A stretch of 64,000 bases of DNA from Bryum argenteum (GCA_037043015.1 CM073325.1:16905001-16969000); one strand, 5' to 3'; counted from the stretch's first letter, positions 42,932 through 55,180 are shown. The notes: generated by a model from the sequence alone, not told the origin. Numbers and translations are program-made.

Positions 42932-45151
42932 GCCCAAGTAACGTCCCATTAACTTACTAGTTCTAGTGCACTTTCGGCAAGGTAAGAACGTTATTGTTCA
43001 CTGAGATATTTCACAACACCACTTCCCATTCCGTAAAAGTGCTTGCACAAATGAGGACTCTGCAATACCCGGCATCCAGATGATGAAACCTTGATATGTC
43101 CGACCACAGACTGAGAAGTCTGAGGACTGATCGAGCATCATAGAATTCAGCTAGCACGGCAGCAATTGATGGGTCACAATGAGCATTCTCGAACTTCATC
43201 GCAAGCAACAACAACAGCAACTTACAAGGACAAGTACTACCTATTGGCTAAACTACAAGTTTTTTGGCTACAACTTGAACAAATTGTCAACTTCAAAAAA
43301 TGGCGGTGATGTTGTGAATTTTTTATTTCTTTTGTTCTCGCCCATCGGTACAAGTTAGTGACGACAAAGTCTACATTTCTTTTCTCTTTACAAGAATAGC
43401 CATGCCCTTATCGATTCCTTGTGCTCCAAAGTGATACGCATTTCCACATCAACCTCTGTCAAGGGAGACTTACAAGCTGCTTGGAGGAGGGACATTACAT
43501 GCACATGCTGATTATGCACAAGTTCTTATAGCTTGAAGAGAGTTTTGTCTAAAAACATCATGATTTTGAGCTAGAAAATAGAAAGATTCTACCTGTAAGC
43601 GGTTTTGGTTGAGCGGCTCGGAAGGCTAGACTTGTGACCGCCAAGGGTGCGGATTCTTCTTGCATGCGGCGGCTTCTTTGTGTGCGTGACTTATTGCATC
43701 CATCACCATCCTTTGACAACCTAAATCATGTGATTAAATATGAATTTGGTACCAAATTACCCTTTAATTTTGATTTTTCTATGAAAGGTCACAAATATGC
43801 TGGTGCAACTTGTTGTCTGCAATTCCAATTCGCCAACCTTGGATGTCTAAACTGGTGATACTGCTTCATCACATAGGGTCCTTTCGCATGCAAGAGACGG
43901 GCAGTGGTAGAGACTTCCAATTTGTATCATCTTCATTCGATCATTCGACCGATTATTTACGGTACTCGTGACTCTGATCGGTCATTATTTCATTCCTCGA
44001 CTGGCTGCTCAAGCTTCACCACTACAATGCGAATTTTTATGGGAAGAATCTCCAACAGACTGAGTATTACATCCTGGGTTTATCTTCTTTCTCTGAACCA
44101 ACCAAATTTGTCCCCTCCCAGCTTTGACCACTACTCTCTGTTGTTTCCACATCTTTGCAACCACGAAATAAAAAAAACACACTGTTCATGAAGGTCTTTT
44201 ACGAAGGTGGACATTGACAGAGTGCTACGCTGATCAACTGAAAGAAAGGCCGGAAAAACCGAGAGTATGTTAACTGGATTCTTTTCCTGTCTCCTTGATG
44301 ATTTGTGAGCTTTTAACGTCGAACTCAGTGAGTTGGGGAATATCAAGGGAAACGGCTGTTTGGAAAGGTGCACAAGGGGTTCGCTTGTGACTTGGTTGCT
44401 GACCCGTTTCGGTTAGCCAACCCATTGTAACGAGTTCTGATTCATCATAGTATGACATGGAGTATGCAAAATCACGGACCCTCACAAAAGCATCAAGGAA
44501 CGGACCATCAAACTACAACATGAGAACATGAGATCGTATCCCTGATTAAGAATCAGGTCATCGAAGGAACTGTTCCAAACCAAAAAGTGAGACAGCGTTT
44601 GCAGCATCCAGAACTTGAGTTACCTGATCACCTTCGAGAAGATTGGACTGTGTAAATTCTGAATCCTCCATGCTACTAACAAACCCATTGCTAAAAGATG
44701 TTGTTCCAGATTTATTTCATCATTCATGCTTCTCATGTCTCATACAAATTATCCTCAATCTTCCCCGTTTGTAATGTTCTAACCTCCAAGTTCATTTTGC
44801 CTAGAGAGCATTACAGTACCCTATTGCAAATACTCTTTGTAAATGAAAGTAAGTTGTATAAATGATCGAAAAAGAATGCCACTCCTGGATCATTCAAAAG
44901 AAACACGAAAACTCAGTCACTAATGTACCATGGTGCGTCCACACTATTTACAAACATGACACAAACCCAAAAGAAAAAACTCACTCAACAGTACAAGATC
45001 GCACAACCTGGAACGATAATTCGAGAAGCAACCAATTACTAAAAGAGTGGAATAGTCTCTCTGGATCTTCCTCTTCTCTTCCTCCTCTGGCACCAACGTT
45101 TCCTCCTCTGTAGGAATTCGCTTGAGTTCACCGATTGATCACCGCATACAA
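42932..45151. other. Gene-free stretch 3' of the PAH gene
   Basis: No recognisable protein. Several 60-95-codon frames occur on both strands (for example 43011-43220 minus) but lack domain character or conserved motifs. Part of it may be the 3' untranslated region of the minus-strand gene at 45152. Confidence 0.4.
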
Positions 45152-45790
45152 CTAAGATCTTAAAAATTCAGGCAACATACGTTCGAACTCCTCCAACACT
45201 TCACTGCGATCTGCGAACAACAGTTTTGCCTCTTCATGCACTTCCGTAACCTTCTTCGTTCCTGCCACCATCGATTTGCAACTCTTCAAGAATGTCTGGT
45301 ATACATGACTGCCTTCCCCAAAGATGGTCTTGATCTTCAGTTCTAATTTAATAGCGTCTTTTGCACGAACTGAAAAAAGCTCCTTGTCCTTCGATTTCTC
45401 CACTCCCTTGGACGCTGAAGGGAGCTCCTTGTCCTTCGAATCCTTCAATCTCTTGGGCGGCGGCATCTCGTAGCCATGTGGAAGAAAGATACCGAATCCA
45501 TCTATCAATGTCTTCTGACCCTCGAACAAGTCGATTGCATGCTTAACCGCAATTTTCCAGTTCTCTGGATCTGCCTTGAATGCTAGCATCAGTTCCACAA
45601 ACTCGTTGTACTTCTCGGGATTGTCTTCGAATGTCTCCTTCACTTCTTTTACAAAGGCTAGCGATTGCTCCATGGTTGGTTCTTCATTCCTTTGTTGGTC
45701 CATGCTCGCCTCTGAAATCTCGCCCTTCTTCCGTCGTTGGTTCATGATGGCCTTTGGAGGCTCGCCTTTCCTCCTCAGAACCATCTGCAT
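45152..45790 (-). CDS. SIN3-like paired amphipathic helix (PAH) protein, 212 aa
   Basis: SIN3 proteins are nuclear scaffolds whose PAH domains bind repressors and recruit histone deacetylase. Residues 43-108 are a clear PAH domain (SLAFVKEVKETF, FVELMLAFK, LIDGFGIFLPHGYEM). Residues 144-210 look like a second, diverged PAH (KLELKIKTIFG through FERMLPEFL). A Lys/Glu/Ser linker joins them. The histone-deacetylase-interacting and C-terminal regions of full SIN3 are absent. It may be a short PAH adaptor or a decoy, or a partial copy. The ATG at 45790 follows a likely splice acceptor (TTCAATTCAG, exon from 45802), so the first exon would be untranslated. The upstream open frame is intronic. Confidence 0.75.
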   Translation of the reverse strand: MQMVLRRKGEPPKAIMNQRRKKGEISEASMDQQRNEEPTMEQSLAFVKEVKETFEDNPEKYNEFVELMLAFKADPENWKIAVKHAIDLFEGQKTLIDGFGIFLPHGYEMPPPKRLKDSKDKELPSASKGVEKSKDKELFSVRAKDAIKLELKIKTIFGEGSHVYQTFLKSCKSMVAGTKKVTEVHEEAKLLFADRSEVLEEFERMLPEFLRS

Positions 45791-45802
45791 CTTTACCCCC
45801 AC

Positions 45803-46373
45803 CTGAATTGAATTGGAACAGTTTCGGATCAGCAATTCAAACAATAAAACTGAAAGGTCTAAAAGCAAGAAGAATTAGAATGATAAGTACATTACAAGGA
45901 TTTGTGGCATTTGTCTCATTGGCAAGAGAAAAACTTGATTATCGGTATTGTCAAATCTCTTCACCTTTGTTGCTACAAAAATTGCAATCGATGACTACTA
46001 ACTTCAAAAGTACAAATCATAACTGAAATTTGTATTATCAAGCTATGATGACGAGAAAAAAGCATACCTCTATGTGTGTTCACAAAAATTGTGCGTTATC
46101 AAATGATCTCCAAGAATGATGCTTAGTTTGTGCTTGTCTAAATCTAAATGACTCAACTCAACCCTAAATACTTCAGGACGCTTTTCAAAGTTTTCACACC
46201 TCACTATGTAGAAGGATCTAGAAGACGTAAGCACTCCTTTCTCTTTTACATCACGAGGGAGAAGAGAAACGGACGAAGCCGCAAACTCTTATTGAACCGA
46301 ATATTAAGGTGCTTTTAGTCAAACGACGACTACAACTTTGAGTTCTATTGTACTTTCCCACCACATTTTATAC
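45803..46373 (-). promoter_or_regulatory. PAH gene promoter, 5' exon and intron
   Basis: On the minus strand TATAAAAT lies at 46373-46366. A plausible noncoding exon (about 46340-46068) ends GAG before GTATGC (46067), a good splice donor. The acceptor is CAG at 45805-45803. The intron would be 265 bp, placing the ATG in exon 2. This is a model by eye without transcript support. Confidence 0.45.
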
Positions 46374-48136
46374 AGAGGTAGAGAGACCCTTCAACGTGAC
46401 GTCGCCTAGGGCTTGATACATTTGATTTTTTACTCGTGTTGCATTAATTAAAAGAATTATCAAAGGTCACATAGTTATGATTTGTCAATATTATCTTTGT
46501 ACCTACTCCCAGTCAACATGAAGAGGCCAAGTAACACATTTATGCTCAAATCTATATACAATTCAAAAATTAAGTATATAGGGACATCGTAACAAACATC
46601 ATTAAATCACATTTAATTCTTTACATACAATAGCCAAATTGAAGCTTTGAATGGGCCACGTTTGAGTCTAACCAATGGCACATTCTTTATGGATTCATCT
46701 TGAATACATGAAAAATAGAGATTAGGCATACATATATTCCAATAATATTGCCACCCAAAAAACAAAGTGACACTTGAATTTTCTATAGAAAATCAAACGG
46801 ACCTCATTTTGTCTCATAAGTCATAACCACTTGTAGGTTCTTATTTTTCTTCTTTAAACAAAATTCTAATACTAGCCTATTAACCTCTTTGATTTTTAGT
46901 CAAAGAAAGTTGTTAGTAGTAATGAGATGATAATTCAATTTTAAAAATCAATACTTTAGAGCCATTTCTATGACCTATACCTCCTACCTCTAAATTGGCT
47001 AGTAATTCCTCCGTAAAGTCTTGCTCATTATAATTTTACTCTTCTCTCTTGTCCTATATCTTAACTCTTAAGATTTTGTTATTTTTTTGGACTTGTACAT
47101 TAAAAAACCCAAATTACACATTGTTGATTTACTTGAATTATAAATAGTTGAATATTTCTATGTACTTTCAATCCTAATATCCTTTACCTAACTATTGTAA
47201 GATTGTAGCATGTCAAATCTTAGATCATTCTATAAATCCAAATGATGGTGTTCCCAATAGAAGCGAGAGTTTTTTGTAGTGATGTTCAAGTTACAAAGTG
47301 CACATTGCCCAAGGGAGGAAATTTACATGTCTCCCTAAATTTTTACCCACAAATTATTTTCACTAAAACTTGGTAGTGAAGAGCATGCTACAAAAAATAT
47401 TTATTAGTTTATTTATCTATGACCTCTACAAGTGATCCTCAGAGCCTACTTGCCCCTTGGAAAAAATTAATCAAAAGGCAACTTAAGTTGCTACCTACCT
47501 CATTCTAGAGCTCTACTCTCATTGGCTCAAATTGGTGCCTCACAACTACCACTGAAAAACTCTTACCATACATGTTTGTGTAATAAAACTTATGAAAAAA
47601 TAAACAAGAATCCAAATTAAGTTTTTTAAAATTGCACATGACTCTTGATTCACCAGATTTTCAATGGAAAGTTTTTAGTTTCTTAGATTCATTATTATTA
47701 ATTGTACCAACTCTTCAAAGTTTCACATGGATTACAAAAAATAATGGTCAATTGGCGCTCAAGGGTCGAGCCCTAAAGGAGAAGCTCAACCATGACCTGA
47801 GGAGCTCGATATTTCAAATCCATGAACAAAGCTTTTTTTCAAATTTGGTCCAGGAAATCCAACCATAAGATCTTGTTCATGATTTCTAATTAGGGTACCC
47901 ACCAACTTTTAACAAATTTTATCATACGGATCTTGAGATACAATGAGTCAAAATTTCAACTTTTTGTAGAAACAACATATCATTTGAGCCCCTCTCTTTC
48001 TCCTTTAGGGGTTAAATATTCAATGTTTCATCAATTGAAGAAACATTTTAGCGAACCTACTCATCAGCGGGGGAGAGAAATTTTTGGCTTTTTATTTATA
48101 TTATTTATAAGAACTCCAATCTTCAAATCGAAGATT
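46374..48136. other. Gene-free AT-rich stretch with a TTAA-element end
   Basis: CCAACCATAAGATCTTG at 47859-47875 and CCTTTAGGGG followed by TTAA (48012-48015) match the ends of the MITE family, so a copy ends near 48011. No left end was found. Otherwise no gene. Confidence 0.45.
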
Positions 48137-48580
48137 GGCGTGAATACAGCGTCTCTTCGTAATGTCTTTACCTCGATGGCCACAGGACAAAGAGGTAAAA
48201 GCACAAAACTACTCACCCCTTTCGGGAATAGACACTAAACTTCTACATATAACTGAAACTGGACTAACTGGAGTAACCAAGATAAACTATATATGGTGCG
48301 GGTTTTTTGGCGGGACCTTGTGTGTTTTAAATGCGATTTTGGTGGGCTTGTGGTCACCAAGCCTTGCATTCCTGGGGTGGTTGAGGTGTGGGACGTTTGT
48401 ATTCGTGCTGGTCTGAGTTCGAATCCCTACGGGCTCGTTTGAGCAGTACGCATGGCTTGGGGTTGTTTGTGAGTGTATGGCAGGAAAATAGTATTCAACC
48501 ACCTAGCCCCTACCCGAGAAGCTGAGACTGAAGCAATTTGCTGCTAACAACAGTGGTTTGTACCACTACCCCCTACTTTT
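48137..48580. other. LINE 3' flank with repeat segment and tRNA-like B box
   Basis: 48137-48240 is a diverged copy of 41908-41995. On the plus strand GAGTTCGAATCCC near 48416-48428 matches a pol III B box and is preceded by a weak A-box-like stretch. No cloverleaf could be drawn. It may be a SINE relic or the LINE 3' tail. Confidence 0.35.
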
Positions 48581-50353
48581 TCAGGGTGGTTCTATATTAA
48601 TGGAGAGAGGTTGGTGGTTTTCTATTTTGCGTTTATTTAAGAGTATAAGTGCGGCGTGTTGGATGGCGATTGTGTTAATTGTTGTGAATGCATTTTTTAT
48701 TTGTTTTTTAGTGAGCTTGAAAGTGGTTTCTAATGGTAGCATGGATGGTGTGTGAGTAGTGCCTCTGGCGCCGGCTGTGATGACTATGAGAGGATTAACT
48801 TTCCATCCACGGGCAGTTATAGAGTTCAGTAGTGGTTGGTATTTGTTGATTTTGTTTGTTATGGTTTCTTGCGGAAATCTATCGTTACAGTATGTGAATT
48901 TGATGTATTGGATGATGATGTTTTCATTTGGGTGTTGTGGGGGTGTGCCCCGGTATGGGAGACCAATTACACATAGTAAGTCGGGTCTGAATCTTGCATT
49001 GCATTGGCATCTGTTAGTATTGCAGCTGCAAGGGAGGAGCCAGCTTGGGACTGTGTTGTCTGGGGGTGCATTAAGGTGTCTACCGGCATTTATAAGTGTG
49101 TAGCATCTTGCTTTGGTGTTTGACAAGATGAGTTGTTTCATAGTTTTAGTTGCTTGGTTGTGTCTAGTAACTCTGAGTGCGTGGATGTTGGGTTGGGGGC
49201 ATTTAAGTAAGACGTGTAGCCATGTGTCTGCGTCTGTTGAGTTGCATATAGGACATGTCTTGGATGGGAACCTTATATGTCCAAAGAATAGTTGTTTCCT
49301 AGCGTGGCCCATGTATTGGCCTGTACGGAATTTTAGTATAATAGTTATTTGAGAGTCTGTGATTTTTGGGTTTTTCCAAAAGGCATTAGACGATTTCGCA
49401 TGTATGTCTGGATTGGAGGTCCATTTGTTTATGTTAGGGAAGTTTTGTGCTAGTGTCTTGAGGTTATTTTCTCGATCGTGTTCTGTGAGATATGTGGCTA
49501 AGTTTCTAACTGGACCTTTATCTGGTCTGTGGTGCGGTCCATGCCAAGTATTTTTTTGGAAATAGAAAGGGGTAATGTAAGCAAATTCGTGTTGTTTTCG
49601 AGCGAGTTTATAATTTTTCTCGTTTCCTGCTTTGGCAAGTTTGTCTGCTTTCTCGTTCCCAGAGATGTTGATATAGGCTCGTACTTTGTGAAATGTGGTG
49701 GGTTGGGTACGTAATTTTAACATATTGGTTATGGCGTGGAGGGTATTGAGATCTGGGTGGTTGTTTTGTAAGGTAGGGTGCATGAGGTGTGTTTGTAAGA
49801 CGTAGAGGCAGTTTATGCAGTCTGTGAAGATATATGCAGGTTCATCTATGTTTTTGGTTGTGAGGATTTTTAGTGTTTTATATAAAGCCATGAGTTCTGC
49901 TCTGAAGATGGTTTGTAAGCCAGGGAGTATTTTTGATATTTGTATTTCTGGTTTGGTTGAGTTATAAATACCATAGCCGGCTGTTTCGGGAAGTATATAT
50001 CCAGCTGCTGTTTTGTGTGGTGGTATGAAGGATCCGTCTGTGTAGTAGCTGTATTCGGGTGCGAATTTAATAGGAAGGTGTGTGTTGTATAGTGGGAGCG
50101 GAGGTGTGTTGAGGAAAGTGAATGTGTGAGTTGGTGGGTATAGTAACTTTGACCAGTTTTTGTTTTTGTTGACTCTAGTGTTTACAGGGGTGGAGGGGAT
50201 TTCTTGGAGGTGGAACTGAGTGATGGATAAATTTCTAAGGGTGCTTATGAGGTTTTGTGTGTCTGTTGGGGTGGTGAGATTATGGTTTTTGTGGTGAATG
50301 CAGAGAATCAGGATTGCGTTTGACTCGGTGCGGGGTTTTTTGTGGTTGTAAGG
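48581..50353 (-). pseudogene. LINE RNase H and CCHC-finger portion
   Basis: RNase H motifs are in order: YTDGSF (first Asp), AELMALYKTL (Glu), FTDCINCLYVL (Asp) and GNEKADKLAKAG (last Asp). About 100 residues further, CPICNSTDADTWLH with a later Cys forms the zf-RVT-type finger that follows RNase H in many plant LINEs. The frame's apparent start (to 50365) lies in the solo LTR and is not native. Confidence 0.85.
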
Positions 50354-50460
50354 TGTCACGGACATGCCATACTGGGTATTATCTACACTCCATGAGTTTA
50401 CCGTGATCAGCCCTACTTCTCAAAGATTTCCTAGATTCCGTATATTTTGCAAGTTCAAGT

Positions 50461-50710
50461 TTTCTAGAAGGTTCTAGAACCTTCCACTAGTTTCCGAAAG
50501 CTTCCTCAAGCTTCCGTATAGCTCTAGTAGTTTCCAGAAGCTTCCACAAGTTTCCAGATAGTTCTAGTAGTTTCCGGAAGGTTCTCTAAGCTTCCGGAAG
50601 GTTCCATAAGGATCCAATTGTTTCCGGAAGGTTTCATAAACTTCCGGAAGGTTCTGCTTGACCTTCCTAGATTCCGGAAGCTCCCACGAGTCTCCGGAAG
50701 GTTCCATAGG
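50461..50710 (+). promoter_or_regulatory. Heat-shock-element-like array, 25 decamers
   Basis: Nearly every 10-bp block has TTC at the same position, and about every second block completes the palindrome CTTCCGGAAG or TTCCAGAAG. This gives tandem nTTCnnGAAn units in strict 10-bp phase. The array ends 40 bp before TATATATAG. Binding by heat shock factor is inferred from the motif. Confidence 0.7.
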
Positions 50711-50750
50711 AGCTTCTAGGACCTTACTCCGGAAGTTTCTTCTAGCCTAG

Positions 50751-50759
50751 TATATATAG
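50751..50759 (+). promoter_or_regulatory. TATA box of the solo LTR
   Basis: TATATATAG within CTAGTATATATAGAG, matching the TATA at 11103. Transcription would run plus-strand, antisense into the LINE. Confidence 0.6.
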
Positions 50760-50966
50760 AGAGTTGAAGGTCGTTGTTCTTCACTCTCTTCAACACCAGT
50801 TGTACCTACTCTTCCAGTTATCAATACTACTCTCTATTCTCTTACTTTGAGTGTCGTTCTGAGTCTTGTGTGAGGAATCCCCTCACTTCTAGTTTATCTT
50901 GGTCTCCTTTTGGAGTCTCCCCTCAATCTTGTCTTTGATCTTGCCTTGGAGTTGCTGTCCGCAACA

Positions 50967-53647
50967 TAAGGAATGGTGGGTTCTTCATATGTTATTGTGT
51001 CTGCAGCAAAATGTGCTAAAACGTGCGTGTCCGGGAACTCGGTTGAGTATGGTGTTGGGTTGTGAAACCATTGTTTGTCAGGCATGATAACCAAGGTGGT
51101 GGCATTGTGGTGATGTTGTGCGGCTAACCTAGCTCAATGTATGGTTTGTTGAGCAGTTTCATCGTTATGGGGGTGAGCGTAGCCAATACCTTGCCATTTA
51201 TATTGAAAGGCGAGGCCTCTGGAACCAAATATTTTGTCGCGGGGAAATGTAGAATAGTATTTTGTGATTTGAAGTGGGCATGTTACCGGGGAGGAGAAGT
51301 ATGTGTGTGTAATTTGAAAAGATGCAATAAGTGTATTGATTATGGTAGTAGGGAGCGTGTGGTGGTTTGTTGTTTTGGGGTTGTGTTTGGAGATATTATG
51401 TGCGTAGCGTTTGTATAGAAGAATTATTTCTGTTTCAAACGATTGCGTGAGGGGGGTTAAACCGTGGTTGGTGTTTAGACATGAGTGATATTGTTCCCAT
51501 AGCCATGTGAGTCTGGATGTGGGAATTGTGATGATGAAATGCCCAGTATTGTCAAAAAGGTGAGCTGTTTCATTTAGAACTTGTATAGAGGGGGAGTTTG
51601 TGTGAATGTCTTTGTCTGGGTTGCAGTCTTGCAGATGAATTTGTGTGAGGGGTAGGCTTTTAGGAGGCGGGATGAAGCGAGTGTCTTTTTCTTGCGGCAG
51701 CGTGAAACAGATGATGGTGATGTGTTTGTAAAGAGTGCTTTTTTGTTGTGTATAGTAATTGGATAAGAGGTTGAGATTATGTTGGGTGGCGGCCGGGTAG
51801 TTAGGTGGGAAGAGTTCTTTAGGGGAGAGCCAGGTGTGAAACGGGGAGTGGTTTTCTACTATCCAATGACACATATATATATTGGAGGAGTGTGTGATTT
51901 TGTATTTGTCTTTTTTGGTAACTAACTTATGTGCAGAAATGTGATGTATGGGGAAGGTTATCGGGTCTTTGATGATTTGTTTTGATGGTGGTATTGTTGG
52001 CGTGAGCGGTGGGGGGGGGAGATGTAGAGAAGGTACAGGGGCAGGAGGAGATATGTTATGATTATGCGTGATGTATTCATTATCTAGCAGGTGGGACGGT
52101 TGGTGCAGGTGACATCGTTGGGCACATTCGGGATTGCAATTTTTTTGACAAAAGAGTTGTTGTGCTAAATTTAGGGCACTACGCTCTAATTTTGTGGGGT
52201 TCTTATAGTATTTTCTGAAGTCTATGGGTGACATTAAGGTGGTACCATTTGGGAGTGTAAGGTGTTTGATTTTATAAATTTTTTGATGTAACATTTTTTG
52301 TAATAGTTTGAGGGATAGTTTGGGGTCAAGGTGGGGTAGGAGGTTTGATGTTTGGGCCATCCAGTGTATTTCTAGTTCGGTGGGTTCAAGATGGAAGTTG
52401 TTGAGTGTACTCTTTAGGTGAACTCCTCCCTCTTCTTTGAGTAAGAAGAGTGTTCGGGTGATTGGAGAGTGTATACAATCATGATATTTTATACGGGGAA
52501 TTTCTTTAGATCCACCAAATTTGGCTAAGATGTGTAGTGTAAGGCCCTGGTAGATTGGGCCAAGTTTGCCTTTGTCATTAAGTGCATTTGTTAGTTGGTC
52601 TCCAATGCAACGAAGGTAAGCATTTTTCAGGGAGAATGCTTCCAGTCCAAAGTCTGTATGTGGTAGTTGGGCTATGACATTTGCGGTGCACTTGGGGAGA
52701 CCACATATCGTTTTTTGGATGCTGATTATTTTCCTGTCTAGTTTTTTGATCATTGGGAGTGAAAATGGTACGGCGTAGAAGCTGTATGCAATTCCTGTAC
52801 GTATGACTGTGTCCACTATGTTAATTTTTTGTTTGATTGTGGCGGGGCAGTTAGCAAGTTTCTGGCATTGTTCTGTAAGTTTTTTGGTGGTTAGGTGTGT
52901 TTGGAGTTTCCATTTTAGTGTTGGTACAACTTGGATGCCGAGATATGGATAAGCTTCGTTTTGGTGGAGTATTGGTAATGGTTTGTTTTTGTAGTTTATG
53001 TTTTGTGTTTGAAGGAGGGTTTTGAAGGCAGTGGGAAAGAGTTTGGATTTATTTGGGCACCCTGTGACTGCACATTTTTGTGTTCCTACTTCGAGTCCGG
53101 TCCAGTCACTGAATTTTTCTATTTTGTTCATTTGTATTTGTAGTGCTGGAAGGGTAGCTGTAAGGGCGACTAAATCATCGGCATATGCAGCAGAGTTGAT
53201 AGTGGCGTTTGATGTGTCAAACTTGTATCCATGGTTCCCTCTTTGTAACCATCTTAGGAGAGGTTCTAAAAATACTATAAAAAGATATGGACTTAATGTG
53301 TCTCCTTGAATGGTGCCTCGTTGGATTGGAATTGGTTTTGTTTGTCCAAAGTGTTCGCCGGTGTATATGGTGGTGGAGTGAGAATATATATTTCCAATTA
53401 GTGTGACAGCATCTACTGGGTAGCCAAGATCTTTCATTATTGCTAGTAGTCTAGCGTGATCTAGGGAACCGAATGCGTTCTTGAAGTCAATGTACATGAT
53501 ATATATGTCTTGGCTCAGGATTCTAGCATCTTCAAGTGCAGCTGTGAGAAGTTGTATCTGTCGTGAAGTGCTTCTCTCGGCGCGGAAGCCTTCTTGACTG
53601 TCATGAAGTATTTGATGATGTTCGCCATATGTTGATAAAATGGTCAC
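50967..53647 (-). pseudogene. LINE reverse transcriptase portion
   Basis: The RT palm is present: HDSQEGFRAERST, YIMYIDFKNAFGSLDH, GTIQGDTLSPYLF and the catalytic AAYADDLVAL. The thumb and connection follow, with a Cys/His patch (CQKNCNPECAQRCHLH). Translation stops at TGA 51134-51136, but the same frame remains open up to the solo LTR, so the stop is a point lesion. Confidence 0.85.
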
Positions 53648-54447
53648 GTGAGGGTGCTAGTAAAGAGTTTGTATATTGTGTTGGCTAGTGCAATTGGTCT
53701 GTGGTTTGGGAGATGAGAGGGGTTGCCTTTCTTATAAAGTAATATGGTGAGGCTGGTTTTCCATGATGCGGGTATTTGTTTTTGTTTGTAGCAGTGGTAG
53801 AAGAAGAGGTGTAAAAGTGTGTGAAATGAGTTGGGCATGTGTTTGAGGATTGAGTTTGGGATTTTACCTGGGCCAGGAGCTTTATTTTGTGAGAGATTTT
53901 TTAGGCAGATGTCAAAGGTTTCGCGATTGTAGTATGTATGTAAGGGGGTTTCTGGTGTACCTCGCTTTTCGAGGGTAAAACCCTCTAGGTCATGCCAAGG
54001 GTATTGACGTACCGCGCATGTGCATGTTTGGAGGTGTTCTGGTTGATAATAACACGTTGGAATGGTTGGGCGATTAGTGATAGATTGTTGTAAGTATATT
54101 TCTTGGGCAATATCTTCTGGGCTAGTGAGAATTTCATTTTTTTGTGTGGTGATGCAATCTAATGGTGGGGTTTCAAGATTTTTAAAAACGCGGTTGTTTA
54201 TTTTCTTGGGGCTAATGTTATAGAGCTGTCTATATTTGGTGATGGCTTTTTTGATGGATTGCCGTGTGTATTTTGTAGTGATGGCGCATGCCTTTTTGTT
54301 TGCGGTTTTAGCTAAATCTGCTAGTGTGTTTAGCCATTCTTGTTTGGTGTTATCAGTTACTGGGGGAAGTGGTATGTGGGTGGGCGTATGTGGCTTTTTA
54401 CAACATAAGGTCAAGACACCCATATCCGACAACATACCCATAACCAA
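53644..54447 (-). pseudogene. LINE upstream RT fingers portion, frameshifted
   Basis: Has the N-terminal RT hallmarks NKAPGPGKIPNSIL and NHRPIALANTIYKLF. It ends four bases into the next frame, indicating a one-base frameshift in the fingers domain. Upstream residues are linker. No endonuclease motif is seen. Confidence 0.75.
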
Positions 54448-55180
54448 CCAGTAAATTATTGTCCAAATCCGCTCACAGAAAATCTCCTGGCTCAGTAGCT
54501 ATGCTTCATAGGTTCATGATTTTATTTCTCTCAATTGATATGTTACATTGATTGGTTCTAAAAAAACATTAAAAAGTATTAAAAACGTAAGCTTCTTCAT
54601 TATTTGTTTTAGGAGAACCTACATATCGGTTTAGTGTATGAGTAAAATTTTGACCTTCGAAATTCATAGTGATTTATATATTGGAGAAAATATAAAAAAC
54701 TAAAGTTGCATTCCTCGTGATATGTATTTTTCTATGAAGGAAAAATCACTCTCCAATGATAAGCTCTCTTTTGGTAGGAATTCTCTTAAGTGGTCGATTT
54801 TAGGTGCGTCGACCTTACATCACATCAACAAATTACTAATCAGACGAGTAAACTAAACAACCGCCTTCTGTAGAGGTGCCCTTGCTGCCGGAGTGGAAGC
54901 TGCGCCGCCCACCGAGAACCTTGGCCGGCCCACAAACAAATCAAAGCTGGGAAGAATGTTTTCTTGTTATGCTAGACAACAGGCAACGCAAGTCTGCTTT
55001 ATCATGCCAGGGCCACACCGGTAACTGTTTCTTCAGCAAACCCGGTATTGTCATTGACTAACAAGATTGATAACTTACATTTATACCAATATGTGGAAAA
55101 CCAACAATCATATCATAACCTATATTAGAAAATATTTGGTTAATAGTTTAATGACTATTGGTTACTACTTGTGATTACAG
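54448..55180. other. Stretch with no clear gene
   Basis: A short GC-richer patch at 54880-55030 ends in CACACCG before GTAACT and might be an exon of the candidate in the next entry. No protein family is recognised. Confidence 0.3.

Larger units (their letters stand above)
50354..50966 (+). repeat. 613-bp solo LTR with heat-shock-like array
   Basis: Begins TGTCACGGACAT, ends CCGCAACA, and is flanked by the direct repeat TAAGG at 50349-50353 and 50967-50971. No internal retrotransposon genes are present, so this is a solo LTR left by LTR-LTR recombination. It contains a decamer array, a TATA box and a C/T-rich leader. It lies antisense to the LINE. The start, core promoter and end resemble 10785-11271. 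Confidence 0.9.
48581..54447 (-). mobile_element. 5'-truncated non-LTR retrotransposon (LINE), decayed
   Basis: Read on the minus strand: reverse transcriptase, then a linker, an RNase H domain and a C-terminal CCHC finger. The endonuclease expected upstream is missing, so the copy is 5'-truncated near 54448. Three lesions are seen: a frameshift at 53644-53647, an in-frame TGA at 51134-51136, and a solo LTR at 50354-50966. The reading frame on both sides of the LTR is the same once LTR and one TAAGG are discounted (618 bp, a multiple of three). The LTR therefore inserted cleanly and later than the LINE. The 3' end and any poly(A) tail are unclear. Confidence 0.85.

Noticed and set aside
48340-48440. 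tRNA gene suggested by a B-box-like GAGTTCGAATCCC
   Set aside because: No acceptor stem or anticodon arm could be paired; more likely a SINE or LINE tail relic.
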